This document shows positions 37,063-49,500 of a DNA stretch of 64,000 nucleotides, piece after piece. The translations under genes and the position numbers were made by a program. The notes beneath the pieces are model-generated. The model was not told where the DNA came from, did no database searches, and was given only the letters and a program-made list of their open reading frames with translations. Source of the DNA: Selaginella tamariscina (Eukaryota > Streptophyta > Lycopodiopsida > Selaginellales > Selaginellaceae); NCBI GenBank assembly GCA_003024785.1, contig PUQB01000490.1:126745-190744 (forward strand), in the 5' to 3' direction. The stretch's first letter is position 1, and every line of letters begins with the position of its first letter.

Positions 37063-38545
37063 TGTCAGACCATCCATCCTTTATATGTTTAATAAAGGAT
37101 GTTTATCATGGGTGGATGTCAGACCATCCATACTTTATATGTTTAAGACCATCCATCCTTTATATGTTTAAGACCATCCATCCTTTATATGTTTATTAAT
37201 AAAGGATGTTAAGACCATCCATCCTTTATATGTTTATCATGGGTGAGACCATCCATCCTATATATGTTTAAGACCATCCATCCTTTATATGTTTATCATG
37301 GGTGAGACCATCCATCCTTTATATATTTAAGACCATCCATCCTTTATATGGAAGTCAGACCATCCATCCTTTATATGGAAGTCAGACCATTCATCCTTTA
37401 TATGTTTATCATGGGCAGACCATCCATCCTTTATATGTTTATCATGGGTGGATGTCAGACCATCCATCCTTTATATGTTTATCATGGGTGGATGCCAGAC
37501 CATCCATCCTTTATATGTTTATCATGGGTGAGACCATCCATCCTTTATATGTTTATCATGGGTGGATGTCAGACCATCCATCCTTTATATGTTTATCATG
37601 GGTAGACCATCCATCCTTTATATGTTTATCATAGATGGATGTCAGACCATCCATCCTTTATATGTTTAAGACCATCCATCCTTTATATGTTTATCATGGG
37701 TGGATGTCAGACCATCCATCCTTTATATGTTTATCATGGGTGAGACCATCCATCCTTTATATGGAAGTCAGACCATCCATCCTTTATATGTTTATCATGG
37801 GTGAGACCATCCATCCTTTATATGTTTTATCATGGGCAGACCATCCATCCTTTATATGGAAGTCAGACCATCCATCCTTTATATGTTTATCATGGGCAGA
37901 CCATCCATCCTTTATATGGAAGTCAGACCATCCATCCTTTATATGTTTATCATGGGCAGACCATCCATCCTTTATATTCATGGGTGGATGTCAGACCATC
38001 CATCCTTTATATGTTTATCATAGGTGAGACCATCCATCCTTTATATGTTTAAGACCATCCATCCTTTATATGTTTATCATGGGTGAGACCATCCATCCTT
38101 TATATGTGTTATCATGGGTGGATGTCAGACCATCCATCCTTTATATGGACCATCCATCCTTTATATGTTTAAGACCATCCATCTTTTATATGTTTATCAT
38201 GGGTGGATGTCAGACCATCCATCCTTTATATGTTTATCATGTTTGTCATGGGTGGATGTCAGACCATGGTGAGACCATCCATCCTTTATATGTTTAAGAC
38301 CATCCATCCTTTATATGTTTATCATGGGTGGATGTCAGACCATCCATCCTTTATATGTTATCATGGGTGGATGTCAGACCATCCAGACCATCCATCCTTT
38401 ATATGTTTAAGACCATCCATCCTTTATATGTTTATCATGGGTGAGACCATCCATCCTTTATATGTTTAAGACCATCCATCCTTTATATGTTTATCATGGG
38501 TGGATGTCAGACCATCCATCCTTTATATGTTTATCATGGATTATT
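37063..38545. repeat. Minisatellite array 3, 24/40-bp composite unit
   Basis: About 1.5 kb built from dozens of copies of the module GACCATCCATCCTTTATATG plus TTTA. Modules either follow one another directly or are joined by the linker TCATGGGTGGATGTCA. Some modules carry GAAGTCA instead. The joint TGGATG-TCAGAC-CATCCA is a small inverted repeat. All three forward frames stay open over long runs because the unit lacks stops, but the resulting peptides are artefacts. The array ends about 50 bp before the residual 5' LTR of element A in unit 2. Confidence 0.93.
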
Positions 38546-38593
38546 TTTTACCTTTCATAAGACTTGAACCCAAGACTTTTCCACTAACACACA

Positions 38594-41500
38594 TATTCAT
38601 TTCTCTCTTGAATACAATCTCCTCCTTTCAGCTCAAAGGTTCCACCCTTGTTTTAAAGGTATTGCCCTTTGCACAAGGTCGTGATAGTTTGAATGATTCT
38701 GAGGTAGTGACAAGCTTTTGCTCCCGCTTGTCATCGATTCCTTCTTTCTTTCTTTCTTTCTTTTTCTTTTCGATTTTCTTCTTCAACTCATCATGTCTAA
38801 GCATGCTCTTCGTGAGCAAGTTGCTGCCCTCCAACAATAAATCGAACAACTACACCTAGAGAATGATCAACTACCAACAGCGTGCAAATTCTCCAGAGCC
38901 AAAGATTAGCATGCTCAAAAAGTTTGATGATACCCAATCGAAGTTTCGAGGTTTTCTCAATCAAGTTCATCTGCAAATTGTGATGTAGATGAGGCGCTAT
39001 AGCATAGAACCTATTAAGGTTGGATTGATCGGGTCGCTGATTTTTGGTTCTGCTCTTTCGTGGTTCTCAGCCTTGCTGGAGAACAATGATTCGATCCTTG
39101 GGAATTTTGAGGAGTTTGTGGAACGTTTTATGGCAATGTTCAGTGATGTGGATCGTGAGAGTGCTACCATCACCAAACTCCACCAGCTTCACCAAGGGGG
39201 TATGTTGTAGGTAGCAGAGTACGCATCGATTACTCCCTTAACTTGACGTTAAGGAGAAGGGTGAAGACATGTCTCAACTTATGATCTTTAGAACATGCGG
39301 TCCTGAGATCTATAACTCTTCAGAGTACACCTACTTCATAAGTGGGTGTGGGTTATGAACACCAATGTTAAAAGTAGTTCCAACTCCTTGCTTGTAATGT
39401 CACCTGGGGAGATTGTGCTCTCAAGGAGGTTTTTCGGTCGGGGTTGCAGGACGAGATCAAAAATATGTTGCTAATTTTGCTGTTCCGAAAAACCTCACCA
39501 GCATGATAGAGTTGGCAATCCGTTGTGACAAAAGGTTGATCGAGCAGAAACAAGAACGTTGGCATCCTTCTTTCTTTCCGATGCTGTCTTCTTCTATTTT
39601 CAAGTCCCTGTTTCTTCATCTAATGATCCATCATCTTCCTCAGTAGAACCATCCCCGATGGAATTAGGACAATCACATCGAGGTAAGCTTTTTGCCAATT
39701 GAAGACCAGAAGCGGATTCAGTATAAGCTTTGTCTGTATTGTGGGGACTCATACCACAAGCTGGAGAATTGTCATCAACACGTCTTGTTGTGCTGCCGGG
39801 AAACGAAAAGATCCAGGCCAAATAGGAGCCGTATGGCTGGATTGCTGTGGAACAACTCATGTTCCTCAAGGCTCTTCACTCAAACAGCTTTGCTTCCTCA
39901 TCTCGGATCCATTCCATCCAGAAGGTGTGCAAACCGTTCCATGTTTCGGGTGCAGCTAAAGATGCCAGAGGTAGAGTTTTTGGTAAAGCTTTGGTGGATA
40001 GCGGAGCGAAAGCAAATTTCATCGACAAGAATTTTGCTGTCAAACACGGGATTCGTCTACATCCTTTGAAGACTCTTAGTTCTATACGGGTCGTTGATGG
40101 ACAAGATATCAAATCTGGAGCGGTAATAAATGACATAGAGTTCGTTTAGGTCGTTACTTGTAGTGTTGTGTGCAACATCTCCTTCAGTGTTGTTTCTATT
40201 CCAAACTCTATGATTATCCTTGGTTTGTCGTGGATCGAGTTGGTGGATCCTGATTGGAGAGAACATTTCATGAACAATTTCCCAACTGTTTCAACCCACA
40301 CTCTTTAATTCCAATCCTCTTCCAGTTCCTCCTCTGCTTCAAGTCTCGCATATCACCTTGAAGCAGTTCAAGAAAGATAGCCGAACATGACCCAACATCT
40401 GTGTTCGCGATCATAGTCTATTCCTGCTCTACTAAGGATGTTGCTGCTCCTGTTCCTCCTACCTTACCAAAGCAGTATGCTAATTTCGCAGACATCTTTG
40501 ACAAAAAGAAAGCTTCTGCCTTGCCACCACATCGTGAGTACGACTGTCCTATCAATCTCGTTAAGGGTAAGCAGCCATCCTCCGGCCCCATCTACGGTCC
40601 CTCATCGACAGAGTTGGAGAGATTGAAGAAATACGTTGAGGAGAATCTTGTCACTGGATTTATCCATCATTTACGATCACCAGTTGGTGCCCTAGTATTC
40701 TTTGTTTTCAAGAAGGATGGAAGTCTCCGGCTCGTGGTGGACTACCGAGATCTGAATAAGGTCACCATTCTAAACAAGTATTCTCTCCTGCTCATCTCTA
40801 ACATGCTCGAGCATCTTTCTGGTGCACAGTATTTCACAAAGATCGATTTAACAGGAGCGTACAATCTCATCTGAATCCGAGAAGGGGATGAGTGGAAAAC
40901 AAGGGGATGCTACGGACATTTCAAGTACGTAGTAATGTTGTTTGGCCTTACAAATGCACCTGCTATTTTCTAACACATGGCTAACGATATTTTTTGGGAC
41001 TTCTTGGATTTGTTTGTCATCATGTACCTAGTCAACATCCTGATATTTTCTAAGACTTGAAAAGAATATGAACGGCATGTACGGTTAATCTTGGAGAAAT
41101 TTTGGAAGCACCACCTTACCAAGTTGGAGAAGTGCTCTTTCAGTCAGCAGTCTATCGAGTTCATGGGGTACATCGCTTTAGCTGAAGGTGTTCACATGGA
41201 TCTTGCAAAAAGTCCGAACTATATTAGAGTGGGAGAGACCATCAAATGTTTATGACGTTCAATGTTTCCTCGGGTTTGCGAACTTCTATCAACGTTTCGT
41301 TCAGGATTTTTCCAAAATTACATTGCCATTGACGAAGTTGACTGGCAAGGATGTTCCATTTGTTTGGTTAAGTTTAGCTATTGTCTTTAGGGTCACAACT
41401 ACAAGATTATGATGCTTTCCATCTTCATAATGGGTTGTTGTACCACCACATCCAAATCTATGTTCCGGACGGAGAACTGAGGTTGCGAGTTGTCCAACAT

Positions 41501-42112
41501 TGCCATGACAACACAGTTGCGGGACATTTTGGCATTCGAAAGATGATCGAGCTAGTACAGCGTGTGTTTTGGTGGCCTCGACTTTGCATGTATGTTGAGA
41601 AATTTGTGCGATCTTGTGACACATGCAACAACTGATCATTCCCGTTCCTCTCCTCTAGGATTCACAGTTGGTGACTAAGTGTGGCTAGAACGATTAGTTC
41701 CTCTCCTCCAAGATTCACAGTTGGTGACCAAGTGTGGCTGGACTATCAACGCTTGGACCCATTTTGCATCATGGAATTATAGTTGTTAGTGAACCTGAGT
41801 TCGAGATTGCTGCAATTCTTGACTCCAAGCTTGTTTATGGTCAGCTTCAGCTTCACTATTTCGTGGACTGGGTCGGTGTTCTAGACTAGTTGTGGACCAC
41901 ACATTCCAGACCAATTGTGGACCACACAATCCTCACGACCTCAGATATATAAACAAGGTTCCAGTTCCAGGTTTCTTAGAATCATTCAACACCAATCTTT
42001 GGCCTTGTGTTTCATTTTGTATTCATTTCTCTCTTGAATACAATCTCCTCTTTTCAACTCAAAGGTTCCGCCCTTGCTTTAAAGGTTTCGCCCATTGCAT
42101 AAGGTCGTGACA
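38594..42112 (+). mobile_element. Element A, copy 2: Ty3/gypsy chromovirus fossil
   Basis: The unit 2 copy begins with about 90 bp of residual 5' LTR (38594-38686). Next come a pyrimidine-rich leader, a gag start MSKHALREQVAALQQ (38793), a gag capsid-like block (about 38989-39210, with LIGSLIFGSALSWFSALLEN), protease (about 39980-40150, VDSGAKANFIDKNFAVKHG), RT (about 40600-41370, [19 protein letters not shown]), the integrase zinc-binding region (about 41400-41635), a chromodomain-like stretch (about 41785-41880) and the 3' LTR. RNase H is not seen in this copy. It is broken, with more than ten interruptions. Its flanks on the right match unit 1. Confidence 0.88.
41891..42112 (+). repeat. 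3' LTR of element A, copy 2
   Basis: TGTGGACC to GTGACA, matching 3379-3600 with few changes, including the TATA box. The left end is an estimate, as for copy 1. Confidence 0.65.
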
Positions 42113-42828
42113 CAATCTACTCTACTATGCTCCTCTCTACTCTATTCTACAATGCATTATTGAACATTCATGTTAGTAATTATATGTTCCTCATTATTGT
42201 CCAAGCTAAGTTTAATGGTCAAGATTATGTCAGCTTATTGATCTAGATGTTAATCACATTAATTTGCTAACAATTTACAATCCATGTCACTCCTTTCACA
42301 TCTAGATTACTCCCATATCATTACACTCTATTCTACAATGCATTGTTGTACATTCATGTCAATTATTATATTCATCATCGTTAATGTCCAAATTCTAGTA
42401 CTTTACACTTTGAATGGCAATATGGTGTTTATTGTTTTTGAAAGTCCTTAATTCTAGATCATGCATGTAATAACGCGCATGCACTCACCAATATGTAGCA
42501 ATTTTAATAGTTTGAAAACGACTTACATTATGTATAATTTCCTTCGTCTATGCATAACTCCAAATAATACTATGCAACCAATAAATGTATAAAAAGCCAT
42601 AAAGAATATAGCAACAACACCAGCCACAAATGCTTTTGGTTCATATAGACCCCCTTAATCGAAATTACACTCTTTAGCTTAAAAGAGGACATCTTAAGAG
42701 AGAAAGTCCACATAATTGGTTCCAACCAAAGAATAATGCTCCAAACCTAGTGTTAAAACTATTGATAGATGATATGAGTCCTTCAAGTTCATTGTGGGAG
42801 TCAATGAAGTAGCTCAAAAAGCTCGAGT

Positions 42829-43522
42829 TTATGTGAAAAATAAAGAGCTTCTAAGTTGGTCTTGACTAGGTGTAGAACCACTCAAATCGTTGTAAGACAA
42901 GTTCAAGGTTTGCAAACCAACTAGTGCACCTATTGGGATGTTACTAATAAGATTGTTGAAAGACACATTGATGGATAGAAGTGGTGGATGTGAATATATC
43001 TCCCACAACACGAAAGGTGCTTTGCAATTTATAAGGACTAAGAATCCTATCATATGGGATTGCCTCCGGTCTATGTATATAGTATCACCAATAAATGTAT
43101 TTCATTATTCAAATATTTTCTTCCAATTTAAAATTCTTGGAACACGGTGGACTGGTTTACCCTAAACCCTAAACCCCCTTCAAAGTTTTTATAAGAAAGA
43201 TCAAGTATTTGTAAAGAAGATGAGTTTGTAATGCACTCAAGAATATGCCCTTGAAAGTTATTGTATGCAAAACTCAGAATATGCAAAAATTTAACTCACA
43301 GATATGTAGCTCCTACTTAAATCTAAGAACACTAGATTTTTATGATTTTCCCTAGCATGTGAGTTTGATATGCTTCTTGTTAATTTGTTTGTAGAGAGAT
43401 TTAATACAATGAGTTTGATAAAGTAACTAGGTGGTATAGAACCTGTGAATAAGTTACTTCCAATTGAAATTGTAAGCAATTTGAGAAGATTATCAATACT
43501 TCCAAAAACATGGCATTGGTGA
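42829..43522 (-). pseudogene. Leucine-rich-repeat receptor-like gene remnant, copy 2
   Basis: Counterpart of 4317-5010. Blocks at 42829-43053 (LSINVSFNNLISNIPIGAL, LQTLNLSYNDLSG) and 43291-43479 (ISIGSNLFTGSIPPSYF, LNLSTNKLTRSI) keep the LRR spacing, with replacements such as G to R in LTGSI. Like the first copy it is a fragment with no kinase, membrane or signal segment. A CCCTAAACCCTAAACCCC run near 43160 lies between the two blocks, as it does near 4648 in unit 1. Confidence 0.7.
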
Positions 43523-44569
43523 TGTTAGAGCTAAAAATCCATATTTGAGTTTATTAAGTAGCTCGAAATGGAACCATGGAGAGGTTACTTTGCACATAAA
43601 AGATTTGGTGTAGTTGTTGTAAAACTTTTGGAATAGTTCTTGAGAACTCATTAAATTCTACAAAGAACTATAATTGTTGTTTTGCACATATATGAGGTGG
43701 CAATGGACATGTTAGCTTATTGACATTCAAAATTAAAATGCAAACCAATGGTCTTAAGCAAGCATTTAGTTCGTTTAGCATACATGATAATTTCTGATAA
43801 CAAATTTTATTGGTCCATTATGAATAACTTGAATTTTACCATTCCTATATAATGTCATTCTAAATGTATCATAGTTGTTTTGATCTTGATTATTAAGCCT
43901 TGGTTTTACCATTTTTTCGTGTTCTTTACTACTAAAGTAACAAAAATTAACAAAATGAGATTAACTCATAATTCATTAATTGTTAACTCGTGATTTCATT
44001 AGTAAGACTATAAAGGGTGTGTCTTGTTGCACTTTAAAATATAATTAACCATAATCATTAATTAATAATCAAGATTCATTTAAAAAGTTTAATTATAGAT
44101 TTCCATGTTTGGAGAAGTTCTAGGCCAAAGCATCTATCCAATATATTCCTCTTTTACCTTTTTATTTTGTTTTCTCACGTAGTCGAATATCTTTAGTCAA
44201 CAAATCTAAAAAACACAATTAAATTAATAATTAATTATCACTTAATCATCACTACTTATGCTTATATAGTTTTTGTTTTCAATATTACTCTAGGATAAGC
44301 ACATTGTTAACACTTGAGAAAGAAGTATATACAAACTAGACCACATACATGAACTTACACACACATCCCATATAACATATTACATATATGCTGTATAATG
44401 GAAAACTATTACCGGCCTATTTAAGAACTTGTGTGTGTAGTAAGAGTCAAAGCAAAATCTTCAGTAACAATGTGAAGAACTCTATTCATAATCAATCATA
44501 TGAGAGAGAGAATATTAATATAGACACATGTATTTTAGTCGAGCAAAATACATATTTACATTCATTAAT

Positions 44570-46561
44570 TTAAACAAATGCAAATCCTTGATTCCCTTCC
44601 CTAATGGCCATTAACAATTTTTTTTCAAGTTGCTCAATTGAACTATAATCTGGCAAGTCCAACTGACTGAAACTGAAATCAATAAAATAAAGCTATTATC
44701 ATCATCAAATCTTAATAAAGTTTTAAAATTTTCTTACCAAGTATGTGCACATGGAAGCATGTGACTATCGTTCATCTTTGCTATAGTGAGACCGGGTCCT
44801 TGTAAATTTTGGAACCCACCGAGAGGAACCTGAAACCAATTTAAGTATATTTTATTAAGTTAACTATATAACACAAACTTACTTTTGAACTTCCAGTTAC
44901 AAATTGCAAAAGGTGTGTTTTATCCTCCTCACTCAAGCTCTTGACAACATCCCAAAACCATCTAATCACCTGCGAGGTTTTCTCGTAACTTATATAGGAG
45001 GTATTGGCCATTAAATCATCCACTGCAATAAGAAAAAACTCATAACTATTATTTAGCAATAATTGTTACGGACACATATACTTACCATCTACATAAGGGA
45101 GACCATTAATGACGAGTTCTAATTCTTTGTGATCTAAAATTGAGATAATATCTAGTGGTATTAACTCATAGAACCCTTGAAGAAATGCTTGAATTTGTAA
45201 CCTAATAGAATCTGTCAGTTTATGCTTTGCCACCCTATTTACATAATCATGCTTGTTCTCCTCATTAACCCTAATATCTTGGCCTCCAGGAATAAGCTCG
45301 TACAACTCCCTTTCTCCATATAAAATATGATTTATATCATCAGCATCTGCACTAAATGTGAGCTCCAATTCACTAACATTGTTCTGCAAAAATAAACCTT
45401 GCGTTATAATAAAATCAAATCAAAATAATAAAAAACTAACCTCTAATATCCAAACAAGGTTGTTATAAACATCAGGATCGATATTTTCTATATCATGGTA
45501 TGTCACGGCCTTTCCAAGTATGTGTTTATAAAAAGAGATTGTGAAATGCATATTTAGTAACTCTTCCTCACAAATAGCCTTTGCAACCTATAAGTAAATA
45601 TAAAATATGAGTTTATATTTAAACTAGTTGAAGGGACATTTACCAACACATTATGACTTACCACACGTCCAGCAAATTTGAAGTATGATCTTTGTAGATC
45701 ATTGGAATCAAATTGGTATTTGGAGTTAGGGTTGGGTTGATATCCAGAGTTACTACCAATAACGGTAGAGAAAAGAAGAAAATTCACATCCAAGAGCGCA
45801 CTTGAGACAAGCTCAAACCATTCTCTGGTTAAACCACCCCCATCCTCTCCTTGTTCACCTATGAATGTCACTTCCAATTCCCTTTTAAACTCCTCTGCAC
45901 TCATTGCCATGACTTGTACATATGAGTCTTGGAGAATATAATTCCTTCTCACCTTTAGATTCAGTTCACTATCATTCCCCTTTTGCCTAGTTAGTAATCT
46001 TATGTATGATCTCTTGTTGTCTATCTCAATCCACTTGGTGGGTAACAATTTCACTAGATTATGTAGCTGTAACATTTTATCAGGGCTTTCTCGCAACACT
46101 TCATTGAAAATCTTCTTCATATCTAAGCATGTTGAAAACTCTTTTGGACAAGTTGTCAACAACAACACACATAATGCAAGAGTTCTTCATCTTGTCTCTG
46201 ATCTTCTGCATAAAGCTCTGGCTTTATGTTATGGAAATATGTTATATATATATATATATATAATATATATGTATGTATGGATGCTTACCTTGTTGAATAC
46301 AATTTCTTAGGTGCTCCCACAAGGACTTTAGAAGGGCAATCAATTCTTGGGGGAAAACTAAACCATTTGTGAAGACCAAGTGATCCAACAGGTCTAGAAG
46401 TCTTAAGAGAGGTGCCCCTCTTGAAGTTAAAGACTCTAAAATAACCAGCTCCCTTGAGATCAATTTAATCAGGTGTTGCTTAAAAGGTGTAAGGTTGTCG
46501 GCATTCATGCTTACTAAGTTGTCCACAATATCACGTACTTGTGTCCAGTTACTGTGAACAA

Positions 46562-46592
<31 letters not shown>

Positions 46593-49500
46593 AGGCTCAC
46601 AAACATACCTTTTATGAAGAATCTTGCATAAATTGTGAAAACATCTTGTAGGTATTCTTAATGAAGTTTTCGGAAGGTTTTTGGTAACTTCACTTAAGAA
46701 ACTTAATAAGATGCTCTCTTTGTCTTTACCAAGTAGAGTAAAAAGTAAAATTAATGGCACATCCATCTCCTTTTCTCCTTTAGTTAAAATTGTGGATGTT
46801 CTCACCGATTCGAATGCTTTAGCCAACTCCATCAACATGAAAGTTATACGCTTGAAAACAAATCGAGGAACACCTGCCACATCAAAAATAATTATTAAAG
46901 CTCAATAAAATGTACATGTTAATACAAGCATACCATCAAAACAGCGAGCATAAAGACCATTAGCTACACAACCATATATCCTCATGCCATTTTCAGGCCT
47001 TAGCATGTTTAACAAAATCTTTAACAAGGAGATCTGCATATCCGGACTCTTGAGCAACTTCTTGAGCAAACCATATAGACATCCTATGTCAAATGGCTAA
47101 GAAATTAAAGCAAAGTAGTTAGTGATATACATAATCTAATTTAAAGTAAATAATGTAACACAAACCTTGGCAAACCAAACAAGTTTAGTAAGTATTTTCA
47201 AATCCTCCTCATCCACATCAAAGTTTGCATCGCGTACTAAAACTTTCTCCTCTATCTCTTCATGCATGAGTACTTTTTCAGCCACTCCAGCTTCCTTAAG
47301 CAATTTTGGGGTTGACTACTTAAAACCTTGGGCTCATAAGTACTCAACAACTGTGACCATAATATTAATTAATGTACACTAGTATAAACAACAAAAACAA
47401 TATATGTGTGTGTATATAAAATCATTACCTCTCTCCCTGGGTCTTCACTAAGGGAATAGACATCTGCAACTAAATCTTGTTGTTGTCCCCCAGTGGAATC
47501 TACATGCCCAACATCATCTTGAACATCCGGTACTCCGTGTGCGTGTGAAGCTATTGGGGGATTGACATAGTCGTGTGCTGAAGGAAATGGTAAAACCACA
47601 TCATCAGACACTTCCACACCATCTATATGCTCAAGTAATATACTAATGACAGCTTCGGAAACCTTGTTATCAGCTTTGTAAAACTCAAAACTCGATCTTC
47701 ATATTCAACTTCCTTTTCAATTTTGTTATCACTTGTGACATTTGGTTCGTAATTAATTTCATCATTGACTTCGTAAAGATCCTCCATTTCATCGTCATGG
47801 AAGGATACGTATTCTGATTGATAGCGTCCGTCCTGAAATATCCATTTTAAGAAACGATGGTGTGTGAGAGAGACATAGAGAGTTGTGTGTGTAAACACCA
47901 TATATACACGTACCAAGCATAGAAACCAGACCACTATCTCTTTGCTCCAGGGACCGTCGAGATCGACTGTACTTAAGATCTTCAACACGGATTTCGTCAT
48001 GCCACCATGCAATTCACTTACTCTTCAACAAAAGCCTGAACAGCCGATGAGCTCTTTCACTGGACGCCCCCACACATCTCATCAAAGCAAATATCGTGTC
48101 TGGTCGTTGTGATGTCACCTTTCTAAAGAGAGAGCCAAACACAGTCTTATATCCCCTATGTGCAAGATACCATGCAAAGATCCGTTCCAAAGGACACATT
48201 TTGTGGTCGAGAAACAGATCAAGCAAAGCTGGATAATCCTCAACAAGCTTCATCCAGGTCTCCAGGGCAAAAGGCACTGTAGAGTCGTCATTATCAGCTT
48301 CCATGTGAGTACCTCAATAATCTGATCACACACCAGAGAGAAATGTTGTGATGGTATGATGTCCTCAGACACGCTCTCCTTCTTCAAGATTACGAACTTA
48401 CCATCCCCTTGGAGTTTCAAAGAGCATTTGTCCTGAGCAACTTGCAAGAAGAGCTTAGGATGCTTCACGAAGAGAGGACATAGTTGTTCTAGGAAGAGCT
48501 CAGGGGAAACTGTTTATGGTCTCTAAGCAGGACCTGAATGCTTGAAACCATCTCCCTCTTCAAGTCCGAATACCCGAGGAGGTTCTTCATGATCTGATAC
48601 ATGTACACTTGGGCTTCGGAGTTGACCAGTGTGGATACCCCCCAACGTCCTAAACTCTTCTGCCGCACGGTGGCTCGACTGTGTCAATCTCGCACAAAGC
48701 CTGTATGCATCTTGCATAAGCTCCTTCTTCCTCAAACACTTGAGAACTCCCAGGCACCAGCTGACTACTCTCGCTTGCTCTTCTTCCAGGTGCATATTCT
48801 GCACAAATGGATTGAACATGATCAGCTTCTGTTTTTCAACTAGTACCGCATCCAGGACCGTAACCAGCGACTTAGCCATGCGTTCTCCTGAGGTTGTGCC
48901 CAGTAAATCCAGGATCCTGCCACCAAAGAACTATCAGAAGCAACAACCTGTGCAGCAGCAGTATCCACAGACACCAGCAAAGCTAAGAGCGTGGAAACCG
49001 AGGGTGCTTCCAAGTCTGGAGCCAGTGTGGAAACCAAGGCAACAAGTTCTTCCTCTTGGGATCCAATCCTCTCCTTCAACATTGTCTCAACCAGGATCTC
49101 TGACAGACCAACCAGGCTCAAGAGCAAATCCTTCATCTCAGTAAGCCTAGGAAGAAGTATAGTCTCATCTGTATATCGGAAAAGCATTTGAAAGACCTTC
49201 TCAACATTGTCAACGTACTTTACACACGTTTGCAAGAACCTTGGATTGTTAAGAAGTGGAAAAACCACCTCAAAGATTGTCATCTTGGTCTTCTTAACAA
49301 ACATACGATCGTATCCACCATAATATAAACAACTGAGCATGCCGTCGAAAACAAGAAAGAAGCTGTCAAGTGGAGGAGCCTGGTCTATATGCAAACTCCA
49401 CTCTGAAACCGCCCTGAAGGTGTTGAAGAATTTGTCAAGTGTTTGTTGAGACTGAAGAAAAGCCCGGGCAAGAATATAGGGACTAATCCCCATCACCCTT

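Noticed and set aside
37302-38469. Long overlapping open frames on both strands (about 110-130 codons, rich in HPSFIC and RPSILYMF words)
   Set aside because: They are produced by a stop-free minisatellite unit. They exist in several frames at once and have no start context or splice signals.
37063-38545. CRISPR-like regular array
   Set aside because: The repeats have no unique spacers of constant length. The 16-bp linker is itself repeated and the array lies in plant DNA, so it is a minisatellite.
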